A model generated the notes under the pieces. The model was given only the letters and a program-made list of their open reading frames with translations, ran no database searches and was not told the DNA's origin. A program made the translations under genes and the position numbers. A stretch of 64,000 nt of DNA from Mycogone perniciosa (lineage: Eukaryota > Ascomycota > Sordariomycetes > Hypocreales > Hypocreaceae). The stretch spans positions 744,001 to 808,000 of the forward strand of contig JAOALB010000001.1 in the NCBI GenBank assembly GCA_025331125.1, read 5' to 3'. This document shows, piece after piece, positions 34,669 to 44,660 of this stretch. Numbering within the stretch: position 1 is the stretch's first letter; each line of letters starts with the position of its first letter.

Positions 34669-35981
34669 ATGAGTAACCATCATAAAATCTTGCGTTGGTT
34701 TAACTCCATGGATGCCACGGAAGTTATTCTCACCGAAGACTCTTATAAAGGAGCACGACCGGATGAAGTCGCCCAAGATGACGGTATTGACGTTCACAAC
34801 ATCGCATGCGATAACGAAAGTCTCACCTCCAGCAAAATACGTGCTCGTATAGATGACGGAGAAGACTATGATGATGCCTCCTTTCCATCGCATGTAACTG
34901 CATCTCGATCCAGAACAACCGCACACCAATCCACGGCCGAGCGGATCGTACGCGCGAAGCTACACCCGACAGGTTTCCGCCAGGCCAAATTAGAATTTGA
35001 CCCTCTACCTCTATCCCTCCAGGCTCTTTGCCGAGACCTAAAACGCATCTGCATCTACAGTGAAGATGGGATCCTGCCAATAAGACTCAAAGACGAGGTG
35101 CGCTCTGCTGTCTCTAAACGCTCCGGAGGCCTTGCTGGCTGACAGAAGTACAGTTCGCGCATCTTGAGCTCCCTGATCGTTTCTTTTGTGATGATACGGA
35201 TGCGGTTGGTCGCCGCTACCCTTCACACTCTCATGTTAAAGAAATACTAAAAAAGGCCAACACATGCGACTGTCTCGCCAAACAAGAGTCAGTCTGGAAC
35301 GCGGGCGTCCATATACCCATCCTGAAGTGGGCAATGGAAAATGACCCGAATAGCGATGTTTCTATTGTCGTGGAGTATTGGTAAGGTCTGCCTGCCTGCG
35401 TTTTTTGCTTATTTATTTATTGATTTAGAGTAGCATTAGTGCCTTGATACTCCAGGAATACAGACCAATGGCAATGCAAAGCCAAAAAGTCGATATTTGT
35501 CTCGCTATTGCTCTGAAACAGCGAGGAGCAGGACATGATCGATGCACTCCTCAGTCAACGTCCAGGCAACTCCATCAACCATATTGCAATCTTGCCCCAG
35601 CATCCTATTGCATTCTCAATTGAGACCAAACGTCATGGAGAAAATCACGATCGAGCTTTGCTCCAGATTGCCACATGGCATTCGGCTCAGTGGAGAAGTT
35701 TACATTGGGGGAGGCAAGAGGGAACCAGCCATCTATCAAAGATTAAGTTTCTAGCTGGCCTTATAGTTCAGGGACATGACTGGCAGTTTGTCCCATCGAT
35801 CCTTGGAGAAGATGCTGTTTCCACGGTGGTTAGGCCACCGCTGCTGATTGGGGATACACGTTCTGAAGTCGGCATCCTCAAACTGTTCAGGTCCCTCCAG
35901 ATATTAAAGCAGTATGCGGAGGGCGTATACTGGCCGGCATTCAAGGCCGATATTCTGGGTATTCCAGTCAAGAATGGCTAG
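34669..35981 (+). pseudogene. PD-(D/E)XK nuclease-like domain gene, frameshifted
   Basis: The N-terminal frame (34669-35142) starts MSNHHKILRWFNSMD and reaches the conserved TGFRQAKLEFDPLPLSLQAL block. The family continues in another frame with WLTEVQFAHLELPDRFF and QESVWNAGVHIPILKWA. After a likely intron (35381-35455) comes QSQKVDICLAIAL in a third setting, then SIETKRHGENHDRALLQIAT, with the nuclease-like ETK, in the frame ending at 35981. Shifts are needed at about 35117-35142, 35456-35475 and 35515-35530. An alternative intron from GTGCGC near 35098 to CAG near 35154 would remove the first shift but also a likely conserved segment. This multi-copy fungal family (PD-(D/E)XK nuclease-like, PF20516 type) has no clear function. 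Expression of a full protein from this locus seems unlikely. Confidence 0.7.
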
Positions 35982-36022
35982 GAAGAGGTCTAGCAGCGAC
36001 CCCAAGAGCCCTCGCCCCCAGT

Positions 36023-37115
36023 CTAAGAAGACTTGGCTGCCACTGCTCTCTTGGAAATCTTCTCCCTGATAGCATCCCAAATCCACGTCTCCGTCAGGGC
36101 CTTGCTCTTCTTCACCTTTCCCTTACCCTTCCTCTCCGGTCTCGCTTCCTGTACGCAAAACTTGGTCGCCGCCCTGAAGTTATACCACTTCCTACTCTCG
36201 TTCTCGACAGCGGCACCTTCTCCACCACGCACATAGTTGATGATACCGAAGCGCTGCTTCGCGGGATGCAAGTGCCCAGCCTGCATGGTGCTGTATCGTG
36301 GCTTCGCGATGGCGCTCATGGTGGTGAGTGTGAGCTCAGTGGAAGGCGGGAGGGCGCCTTGGACAAAGCGCTCGAGGACGGGGCGAGATGCCCGGGCTGC
36401 TGGGGGGAGGTGGATGTGGATATGTGTGACGAAGGGAGAGGTTGTGTAGACCACGAAGAGGAGGGGAATGAGGCCGCAAAGGGCGACTGGAGTAGTTAGT
36501 ATTCCGGGCGTGTTCTATCATGTTTGTTCACAATGATGTAAACGACGAGGCCAAAATACATGGGCGAGATATGAGTGACAGGCTCATAAACTGAATCTCG
36601 CTTGGACGTCTCATCACAGGGGCAAGGTCTAATGCAAAGTACATACCTCCAGCAATCTCCCATTCGGGCTTGTCAGCCTTGACATAGCCTGGCACCACGA
36701 GAAACGTGAAGAAGGCACCAATGAATAGTGTCGTGACCTTGAGCATGGCCAGGAAAGTGATCCTACCCGTGCCAGCGTGATAGATGAGCAACCTTTCAGG
36801 GATTTCTAGACGGAAGACCCATCAGCACGCTTCCGGTCCCCATGCTCGTGAATCATGTACAGGCAGCCTACCGTAGTGCTTTGTGCCGGCTGCGGCGGCT
36901 TTTGCTTGTCGCTTGAATTCCTCTTCTCTTGAATGCCTCGTTTTCGGGCTCGGCTTTGCGGCTTGGGCGTAGCATCGTCGTTGGAGGAGCTTGCTCTCGA
37001 GTTGTCGCGTGAGATGATTTCTCAGAGGACATGACCAGTTGCCCTGCCGTGGCGGCGCGGGGATGAATGTGAATGTCCTGAATGTCCTTTGGCCGGCTAA
37101 TCTTAATGAAAACAT
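36023..37115 (-). CDS. TMEM70/TMEM186-like mitochondrial inner-membrane protein
   Basis: Three exons on the minus strand (36872-37115, 36647-36805, 36023-36486) join to 288 residues. The N terminus is rich in Arg/Ser/Thr with almost no acid residues (MFSLRLAGQRTFRTFTFIPA), as in a mitochondrial presequence. After the first junction comes IYHAGTGRITFLAMLKVTTL and a first membrane segment (LFIGAFFTFLVVPGYV). A second segment (VALCGLIPLLFVVYTTSPFV) spans the third exon start, followed by a soluble C-terminal part rich in Lys. Two close membrane segments joined by a short loop and the YTTSPFV motif recall the TMEM70/TMEM186/TMEM223 family, some members of which assist respiratory-complex assembly. 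The family link is from pattern memory; role here is inference. Confidence 0.65.
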
Positions 37116-37407
37116 GTTGTGTTTTCACTCCTCTTTTGGGTGAGGAATGGAGTGATGTGAGGTGAAGTGAGATGAGATGAATTGGGTCAAGGCTAAATGT
37201 TGAAGCTTGGACGTCGTTGGCGATAACGATAGGCATGAGCTTAGGGGATTCTAAGTGCCCTGGAACAATCAACCACTACGAGTTGGAGATGATCATCTGC
37301 ATAGTATTTTTTTCTTTTCAATAATAAGAATTAATTTTTCCGATGGATGTGAATTTCCCATTCATTTACAACATGGACTGATTCATTGCAACTTTTGGCC
37401 TTTCCAG

Positions 37408-38175
37408 TCAACCCACAACGTTCTTGGTGAGCCACTCCCGCCATTGCTCAAGGGTCCATCCAGAGCTGATATCCTGAACAACACCATCAAAGACAGCCGT
37501 AGGAGTGACGTGGACGCCAATCAGGCGGTTCATCTTGGTCACAAGCTTCACGTCATTTGTAACCCCGTTGCCAATGTTCAAGCTGCCATCCTCCGTAGGC
37601 TTGTCCGGGATCTCCAGCAGCTTGTAGACCTGCTCCTCGTCAACGCCAACCTTGGCCGCCACCTTGGCCAGGCGGCGATACGTTTGGTTACGCGGCTCGT
37701 TCACAACGCTGACGTCAAAGAACTCCTTCTGGGCGGCGAACAGCTCTCCGCTAAAAGCCCAGAACTTCTCGGGCGCGAGACGCAACACAGCCAGGCCGGT
37801 CTCGTGCATGAGCGTCGAGGATGGGTGCCACGGCTGGATCTGCTGGCGGAAGACGACGGCCAGGTTGTTGGCCCACTTGGGATTCTCGCGGACGACAGGG
37901 AAGACGGCGGTGGTGAGGGTGTTGAAGATGCGCGCGGAGAAGGGGCAGCAGTAGTCGAGATAGACCTCGAGCGTGTGAGTTGCGCGAGGAACCGTTGAGC
38001 TGGTGGTTGGTGTCTGAGCGAACTCGAACTTGTGGCCAGCGAACTTGGGAGGAAGAGCCATTTTGGTGATGCTGGTTGAGAAGTGACGGTAGAACTGGCT
38101 GCGTTGGCTACGGGGGAGAAGAAAGGAGGAAGATGACCTGCTCGAGATGATTGCGCAGAGGGACCGAGATGGCAT
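37408..38175 (-). CDS. Thioredoxin-fold (DsbA-like) protein
   Basis: A single exon encodes 255 residues. A basic Ser-rich N terminus with HFSTSITKMALPPKF looks like a mitochondrial targeting sequence with a cleavage region near residue 35; a shorter form could start at Met39 (38061). The fold is seen from LEVYLDYCCPFSARIFNTL, a strand-helix start with a CCPFS motif where DsbA-like enzymes have CxxC, and from the late cis-Pro segment GVHVTPTAVFDG. The motif has one active-site-type cysteine pair shifted (CC) and Ser in the second position, so classic disulfide exchange is doubtful. Family is thioredoxin-like with DsbA-type insertion (PF13462-like). No partner is suggested by its neighbours. 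Confidence 0.75.
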   Translation of the reverse strand: MPSRSLCAIISSRSSSSFLLPRSQRSQFYRHFSTSITKMALPPKFAGHKFEFAQTPTTSSTVPRATHTLEVYLDYCCPFSARIFNTLTTAVFPVVRENPKWANNLAVVFRQQIQPWHPSSTLMHETGLAVLRLAPEKFWAFSGELFAAQKEFFDVSVVNEPRNQTYRRLAKVAAKVGVDEEQVYKLLEIPDKPTEDGSLNIGNGVTNDVKLVTKMNRLIGVHVTPTAVFDGVVQDISSGWTLEQWREWLTKNVVG

Positions 38176-39129
38176 TAAATAAATGGATGAACCGCTTTGA
38201 AAGATGAATGAATAATGATGTCAGGGAGGAGGGGAGCTCGAGGCACCTTGAGAGACTCGGAGATGGCGGGGTATCGGCATCTCTGGCGGGGCACAAGATG
38301 GTGTCATTTTGAATAGTCCTTTGCAGTAAGACGACTACTACTAATATTACTCCAGTGCTATAGGTCATATGGTCTGTTTGGTGTCAAGGGGAGAGGAATA
38401 GATCTTAATACGTAGTGGGTCTGATTTGCAGGTCAACACTATTCGCAGGTTTACCCACTCCGAGAAGATAGAAAAAGGCTCAATGATCAGGCATGGCAAT
38501 CTTCATACCCGAACCTGATACTCGCCAGCTCAGCCTTCAAGATACTCGATTTAGATGTGTTCAGCCACATTGGTTGTCAAGAGACCCTATCCTCTCTCGG
38601 AAAAGACAAGAGTGACATCGATGTTGTCGACTTGGTCTCACCCATACATCAACGGACCAGAAAACACATATCTACCATTCATTCCCTGTTCAAGCTTGGG
38701 GACGTATGGCGGTTTACATGACGGATAAAAACAGTTTTTGGGTGCCTTTCGGAGACACGGAGAGAAGGCTGATTGGTTGCTGCTGCACTTGCATAACCAC
38801 AGCTGTTGCGGTCCACGAAAGTTGACAAGCCTGAATTGGAATGGAAAATAAAACACCAAATCAGATGCGTATCCGGTAATACGGCAAAATTCTGATCCTT
38901 CGTATGGTATATCCGCCAAGGAGAGTTGATCCTTATGGACACTACTCCGCACTCTGCAGGGTCATCTTCAAGCTCCACCTCAGCGTAGCCTCGTGCGGAG
39001 AAGTCAACTTTGTCCAGAAATGGCAAATCGAACATCGCCAACAGCTATCCATATTTATTCTCTAAATCCGATCAACCGCCAGGGACCAGCAGATATTCGG
39101 GCACACATTCACCGTCTAAGTACTTTGAT
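38176..39129. other. Region between the thioredoxin-fold gene and the acetyltransferase
   Basis: Divergent flanks. A minus-strand frame at 38679-39041 (120 residues) begins plausibly (MAMFDLPFLDKVDF) but then loses any protein-like character and overlaps the leader of the acetyltransferase. No gene is supported. Confidence 0.45.
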
Positions 39130-39966
39130 ATGGCTGCACAGAACAAGGATAATGAGATCATCAAGATCGCCAGGGCACTCAAGGGTATCCCTTGGTGCGA
39201 AGAGTACGAGCGTATGATATCCGGCATGTTGTATGTTATTTTCATGCTTGATAGCTTTCCTGCAACTGAAACGGCCTCGACAAAGTTTCCGGGGCATCAG
39301 AAGCTGACGAAACAGGTACAATCCGCTGAATCCCACCCTGATGGAGGGGCGCCACAAAGCTCGATGCGCTGCCTACAAGTATAATAACCTAGACCCCAAT
39401 ATTGGTAGTTTCGAGGAGGTTTCTGATATCCGCACTGCACTTCTTGGGGAGATGTTGGGGCGTGTTGGGGAGGGGACTTGCATTGAGACGCCCTTCATAC
39501 CGGACTATGGCTGCAACGTTATTATTGGCAAGAATTGTTTCATGAACTTTGGGTACGTCTCCTCCTTGTCATTGTCGAGTCTTCTTACTGATGGGTTGCT
39601 ACAGTTTGACAATCTTAGACACAAGTCTCGTCATTATTGGTGATCGTGTTCAGATAGGACCCAATGTTCACATCTACACTGCAGGCCATGAGACGAGTGT
39701 CCTCTCACGCATCAAGTTTGTCGAGTTTGGCCATCCCCATCAGGATTGAGGATGATTGTTGGATTGGAGGCAATGTCACCATCTTGCCCGGCGTTACCGT
39801 TGGTCGAGGCTGCACCGTTGGAGCTGGTTCCGTAGTGACGAAGAACGTTCCCCCCTATTCTGTCGTAATCGGTGCACCAGCAAAGGTCATCAAAACACTG
39901 CCATCAGTTGGAGAGGAGTTGGCAGACCCAGAAAATCCCTATCGCAATATGCCGGATAGGGATTGA
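39130..39966 (+). pseudogene. Maltose/nodulation-type O-acetyltransferase with a 1-nt frameshift
   Basis: Exons 39130-39230, 39316-39552 and 39605-39966 join in frame and match the LbH-type sugar O-acetyltransferase family (maltose acetyltransferase, LacA, NodL). The maltose-acetyltransferase N-terminal domain is seen in ISGMLYNPLNPTLMEGRHKA. The left-handed beta-helix hexapeptides include IIGDRVQIGPNVHIYTAGHE, with the catalytic His, and DDCWIGGNVTILPGVTVGRG. The frame breaks in VEFGHP|IRIEDD: the run CCCC at 39735-39738 has one C too many, giving a stop four codons later. Without that base the protein would be about 232 residues, a normal family length. Everything else is intact, so this is either a very recent pseudogene or a sequencing error in the base run. 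Start Met 39130 matches the family; the frame is open upstream to 39010. Confidence 0.8.
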
Positions 39967-40078
39967 TCGCGGTGCAGTGTGTATATGGAAGGGAAGGATG
40001 TCTTTATGGAGCTCTCTTTTCTCGAAGACAAACCTCATTTACTAGCTACCAGATATATCCAGTCATCTTGCCTTCTAA

Positions 40079-41150
40079 TTATAATACAGCTTTAAACCTA
40101 TCCGGCATTGAGTCGATCCATCCATTGATCGTTTTCTGGGGCATCATATCCCAAGCCCCCTTGGCCTCTTGAACCAGGTCTTCGCGCCTTGCCCAAGGAT
40201 GGTCTTTTATTGCCATTGCAGGATAACTCAATGCATTTTTAATTGGCGATAAATATGGGCTTGCTGTGGCATTATAGCAGAAGTGGATTCCTGCTTTTAT
40301 CTTGAAGTTGATAGTTGACTTGGCTGTGTGGCTAGAATCACCATCTTCTTCCAGGATGAAGTCCATCTCCTGAAGCCAAGGCTTTACCGTGTCTTGAAGA
40401 ATTTGATCGCGATAGTAAACAGCTGGCACTTTGCCATTGTTGTTTGAAGAAATCCGATGGTCTTCTAAGTTGCTTTTGAAGTCATAGCCAACAGCTCCCC
40501 AGAAATGGGCGTTCCAACATTCTTCATCTTTCTGTGCTGGTTCCGGCTGGCCTTTCCTCGAGAGACTTGCGAGCAAACTCAACCCGTTCGGCTGCGATCT
40601 CGGAGGAAACGAAAGATCTAGAGCAAGCAACACACTTACCCCATTTGAGTGTTCCAAGAGCCCGCCGGATGGTTTGAGGATGAACTTCTTTATCGATACC
40701 GGCTGCTGGAAGAAGCTGCGTATAGGTCAGTCGGCGGGCCGCAAAGTCATCTGACCAAAGTAGCTCTTCCAGCTTATCAAGGTCTTGTTGCGATAGGGTT
40801 TTATTCAGGCCACGGGTCTCTCTGCAAGCATTGTGAGGTCGCCAGTCGGATGACTTGAGAATCTCGTAGCCCCGAGTCTTGCTGACTCGGCAAGCCTTGA
40901 AGATGTCGTTATAGCTGAAGTCTTGGCCATAGCGCCGCTTTTGGTGCTGGGCAAAGGCAACAGCGCCTTTGACCCTGGCCCTCCTTGGGGTATCGGGATG
41001 ATGGTAATGGATATCAAGCTGGTCTGTGATATCGACTGGCGATTGGTTGATCTCGGTGCTTGAAATAGAGGTGCAATACGTGATGTCATGTGCGTGGGGC
41101 GTTGGCGGTTGGCAAGTATGACGGTGTTTTGATGGCAGATATGGAAATGA
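40079..41150 (-). mobile_element. Tc1/mariner-type transposase remnant, internally deleted
   Basis: On the minus strand, one frame (about 41150 to 40535) encodes the helix-turn-helix half (RYGQDFSYNDIFKACRVSKT, later PQTIRRALGTLKWGK). A second frame (about 40560 to 40079) encodes the catalytic half (CWNAHFWGAVGYDFKSN, DFILEEDGDSSHTAKS, ASPYLSPIKNA). The two overlap in different frames. The stretch between them that normally holds the first Asp of the DDE triad is missing, some 35-40 codons by family comparison. The last catalytic Glu, normally in SPIEN, is Lys here. No start codon fits the 5' frame. The element is therefore dead. I could not find convincing terminal repeats at its edges. Confidence 0.8.
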
Positions 41151-41938
41151 TCAATCTTGAGTTGATGCTGATACGATGTACATGCAGATCAACTCGTGCT
41201 CGCTACGAGAACCATGAAATGATCATTGTGATAATTGTGTCGTCATGACACGCCTGGCCCGGGTTCGTAGAACGGTCCCATATATCTACATCCTAAATAG
41301 GAAAAACAGCAAAGCAGACCGATAAGCAATTTGGAAAGTTAGAAGCGACTTAAACGCCATCAATAGATGATTATTGCGATATTAAGCCGTCAGATGTTCT
41401 AGGGTGGCATTTGTAGAGGTACCCCTCCACTCCGCGCAGGGCTTCGACCCACCACATATCCGCACACACACATGGATGCATCATATAATTCATTATTAGA
41501 GTCACCAATATCACCCAAGAAAGCAATTTGGCGCAGTGGAAGCGCGCCGGGCTCATAACCCGGAGGGTAAGCACCTCTTAGGTCCTCAGTTCAAAATGAC
41601 ACCAACTAACAATCACACAGTCGCACGATCGAAACGTGCAATTGCTACTTTTTTTTCTCTTCTCTTTTTTGCTTCCTCTTTGTGACCCTTTTGCTTTTTC
41701 TTCGACTCAGTTCTTATGCGTGAGTTTGAGGAACTGATGTTACTACTGGCGATGAGCACTTCCCAGCAATACGGGACGTAGTCTTATATCAGCCTACTGT
41801 TTATCTTTTCCAGTATTACTTCGTATTTTCATTTTCATATTAAACCCTGAAAAGAAGGAAAGGGAAACTTTTCCATTGAAACATCCATACTAGGTAGTGT
41901 GCATTCAGTTGACTCGATTTCACGTCTACCTAACGTTT
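41151..41938. other. Flank between the transposase remnant and the oxygenase gene
   Basis: Apart from the tRNA-like relic at 41522, this stretch has only short chance frames and a T-rich run near 41650. A TACTTCGTA motif lies near 41818. The right part is the 3' side of the oxygenase gene. Confidence 0.5.
41522..41605 (+). pseudogene. Initiator tRNA-Met-like relic
   Basis: The 5' half matches a fungal initiator tRNA-Met closely: a D-arm GCGC..GCGC, then the anticodon stem CCGGG/CCCGG (41547-41551 with 41559-41563) around the loop CTCATAA with anticodon CAT at 41554-41556. After AGG the sequence breaks: about 15 extra bases (with hairpin ACCT-CTT-AGGT) fill the variable region. The T-arm (TCAGTTCAAAATGA) lacks a proper five-pair stem, and the 3' end does not pair with the 5' acceptor AGCAATT. 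It is read as a non-functional copy. Confidence 0.65.
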
Positions 41939-43205
41939 CTATGAAACTGTATTCTTTGCTACAACCCCCCTGGCAAACTCTCCAAACGTCAGATGCTGCT
42001 CAATATCAACCTCCTCGCCCAAGTTCGGCTGCGTAAACACCGCCAACGTATTCCTCGCCACTCGCCCTTCACCCACACTGGCCCTCGCACCCCTCACAAA
42101 GTGCGGCACTGCCTTGAACCGTCCCGCGGTGATGCGCTCCAGTGCCTCGCCCGTCTGGAAGGCGATACAGTCCCGCGGGATCTTAACCTGCACGGTCTCG
42201 CCTGTGCGTGACTTGATGTATAATCCTGTGGCAGGATCGGGAGATGAGGGGAGCTCCTCGAGTGGTGGGAGCGAGGCGCCATTGAGGCTTGTTACGTCTG
42301 GGACTGCAGTGCTGACGTTTTTCTCGTCGATGAACATGGCTGATGTGAGGCCAGTCAAGCAACCATGGTCGAGATGCGTTCCGCACCAATCATCCTCATC
42401 GCCTTCTGGTTCCTTGGTTGTGGAACTATTGGCTACCTGCGGGAAGTAGTGCAAAAGTCTCGCCTTGGTAGTATTGGATGTGCTAACAACATGCTCAAGA
42501 TACCCCTTTGGATACCCCTGAATCTCTCTCTCAGCGAAGCGGTCACATGCACGAGCCACAAGCACAGCAACATCGATGATGAGACGGCACAGCGACGAGA
42601 CGGCAGGCTTCATGCCGGGGAGGACGTCCTCGGCAGGCCAGACGTTGGGGGAGAGATACTCGGGAAAGGTTTCAGGAGAGAACTCCGCAGTGGGCTCGGC
42701 ACAGTCAAGGCTGGGGTTGACATAGAATGCGCAGTTGGCGTAGAATGAGCCCTTAAAGGTGTCGGCCTGGCCATTTTTGAGGGTTTCTTTGCCAAGGGAC
42801 CAGCCAGTGAGATATTTGGCTTTGGCATTCTCTAGTTTGTCTACCAAGACATGAGTACGGTGAATGAATATGGGTATAATTGGAATCTCATCGAGAGTGA
42901 TAACCTACCAAGCTCTTCCTTGGGCAAGTTTCCCAAGTAGGATCCATAAGATAGGGCGAGATGGCGCAGCTGGGCAAACTCCTGGGGAACGTCCTTGACG
43001 ACGAGAATGCCGAGAGAGTCTGGACCAAAGGCCTTCTGTAGGGTCTCAAAGGAGACATCTCCTGGATTCACACTGTTAGCTGAGAGCTCCAGTATCTCCA
43101 GTTACATGTGTATGCAGGTTGTTGGACTTATATGCAGACGGACGAGTTCATACCGTTCTGGAGGTCCTTGAGAGAGACCGTTACAGCTTGTGCTAGCGGC
43201 GCCAT
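41939..43205 (-). CDS. 2-oxoglutarate/Fe(II) oxygenase-like protein
   Basis: Three exons on the minus strand (43154-43205, 42909-43079, 41939-42840) join to 374 residues. The fold is the clavaminate synthase/isopenicillin N synthase-like double-stranded beta helix. The iron ligands are probably H230 and D232 in CGTHLDHGCLTG and H321 in AVPHFVRG; an Arg for 2-oxoglutarate binding would be R334 or R337 in GRVARNTLAVF. Substrate is unknown; fungal members of this group are mostly uncharacterised and not tied to a cluster here. For the first intron I used the acceptor CTCAG|CTAAC at 43080, because the next AG leads to a stop. The gene shares a 450-bp divergent promoter with FRG1. Confidence 0.8.
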
Positions 43206-43652
43206 TGTTAATTCTAGTAGCCGTATCTACCGACTCAATGAGAGTGCGAGGAGAGAGAAAAGGAATACGGTAGTATTATTATATTAAGAAAAATATTGGA
43301 CATGTCTTGTTTATCCCGTCCAAGCCCGCCACCACAACGGCGCAAGTTCCGCTCGCCACGCTCCTTTGTGGGGGAGGGGTCGCTAAAAAAAAATGACTGG
43401 AGGGGTAAAAAGGGCCTCTGAAGCGCATCTTAACACAGGGAGAAGCCGGCTTACATAACTACAACCCAGCCACAAGTGAAGTGTGGCCGTGGAGCTCGCC
43501 GTCTCCCGAGTGCTATGTACGGAGTACTATGTACTAACTAGTACTTAGGGTCCGTTGAATTTCTCCGACGTCATCGCGCCGTCGCGAAACCGAACGCTGC
43601 ACGAGTTCAGCGACTGACCGACCAAAGCATACCGTCCCATTGATGTCCCACA
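43206..43652. promoter_or_regulatory. Oxygenase-FRG1 divergent promoter region
   Basis: Only about 450 bp separates the two starts, so both promoters must lie here. A TACGGAGTA motif at 43518-43526 is followed by a TACTATGTAC stretch about 130 bp upstream of FRG1. Confidence 0.6.
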
Positions 43653-44540
43653 ATGGTCAAGCCGTTGACATTCAAGGGCGACAAGAAGGCCAAGAAGCGG
43701 AAGCGCGCCGCAGCAGACCGAGACGGCGACGATGACGACGCGGGCCCGTCCGGCAAGCAGCTCGTCAAGCAGCAGAACGTCGAGGCGGAACAGACCAACG
43801 ACGATAGTTGGGTCTCGGCCGATACAGTAACCGATGTTGTCGGCCCGGTCATGATCGTCCTGCCGACAGACACGCCGTCTGCCCTGGCGTGCGATCCCTC
43901 TGGCAAAGTGTTTGCCCTGCCGATTGAGAACATCGTGGATGGGAACCCTACCAGCGCGGAGCCGCATGATGTGAGGCAGGTGTGGGTAGCGAATCGCGTC
44001 GCGGGGACGGAGAACTTTCGCTTCAAGGGACATCACGGAAGGTGGGCTGATGACGCGTGGTGCTACTGAGATGCGAGAGTGTGCTAACCATTGTGTAGAT
44101 ACCTGGCGTGCGACAAGATTGGTATTCTCTCTGCGACTTCAGAGGCCGTCTCGCCCCTGGAATCGTTCAATGTTGTCGGCACTGCAGACACGCCTGGGAC
44201 GTTCCAGATACAGACCCTGCGCGATACTTTCATCACTATTAAGCCGTCCACTTCTACCAAGGCCAACGCGCCACCAGTCGAGATCCGCGGTGATGCCGAC
44301 AGCATCACGTTTGATACGACGCTGCGAATTCGCATGCAAGCTAGGTTCAAGCCGAAATTCAAAGCGTCAAAGGAAGAACGTGCGCAGTCTAAGATCAGTC
44401 GTCGGGACTTGGAGGAAGCCGCTGGTCGAAGGTTGAACGAGGATGAGGTGCGGGTGCTGAAGAGGGCGAGGAAAGAGGGCGATTACTATGAGAGATTGCT
44501 GGAGATAAAAGTGAAGAGCAAGCATGACAAGTTTGGTTAA
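43653..44540 (+). CDS. FRG1: FRG1-like protein
   Basis: Exons 43653-44041 and 44099-44540 join to 276 residues; the 57-nt intron has a GTGGGC donor, GCTAAC branch and GTGTAG acceptor. The N terminus has the FRG1 start (VKPLTFKGDKKAKKRKRAAA), a nuclear/nucleolar basic signal. The middle is the FRG1 beta-trefoil: WVSADTVTDVVGPVMIVLPT, FRFKGHHGRYLACDKIGILS and FQIQTLRDTFITIKPS. The C terminus has the conserved NEDEVRVLKRARKEGDYYER. FRG1 proteins are nucleolar and splicing-associated and bind RNA and actin; the exact fungal role is not settled. Intron phase and length support the model strongly. Confidence 0.9.
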
Positions 44541-44660
44541 TGGAAATGGATAAAGGGGTGAAAGGGATAGTAACATAGTAATGGCGTTTACTCGTATAGT
44601 ACTCCGTATAAGGGGAGCTTATTTTGATGAAAAAGACCAAACACATACATACATTCATGC

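Noticed and set aside
34221..34676. 151-codon plus frame rich in Leu, Cys and Phe
   Set aside because: Its composition comes from the CT-rich tandem array; it also overlaps the start of the nuclease-like pseudogene.
35098..35154. Intron that would repair the first frame break of the nuclease-like gene
   Set aside because: The phases would fit, but it would remove a likely conserved segment (DEVRSAVSKRS), and the later frame breaks would remain, so a pseudogene is the simpler reading.
28269..43205. Possible secondary-metabolite cluster (Zn2Cys6 factor, acetyltransferase, 2OG oxygenase)
   Set aside because: No backbone enzyme (PKS, NRPS, terpene cyclase) or transporter is present, the genes are spread over 15 kb with broken elements between them, and the acetyltransferase is frameshifted.
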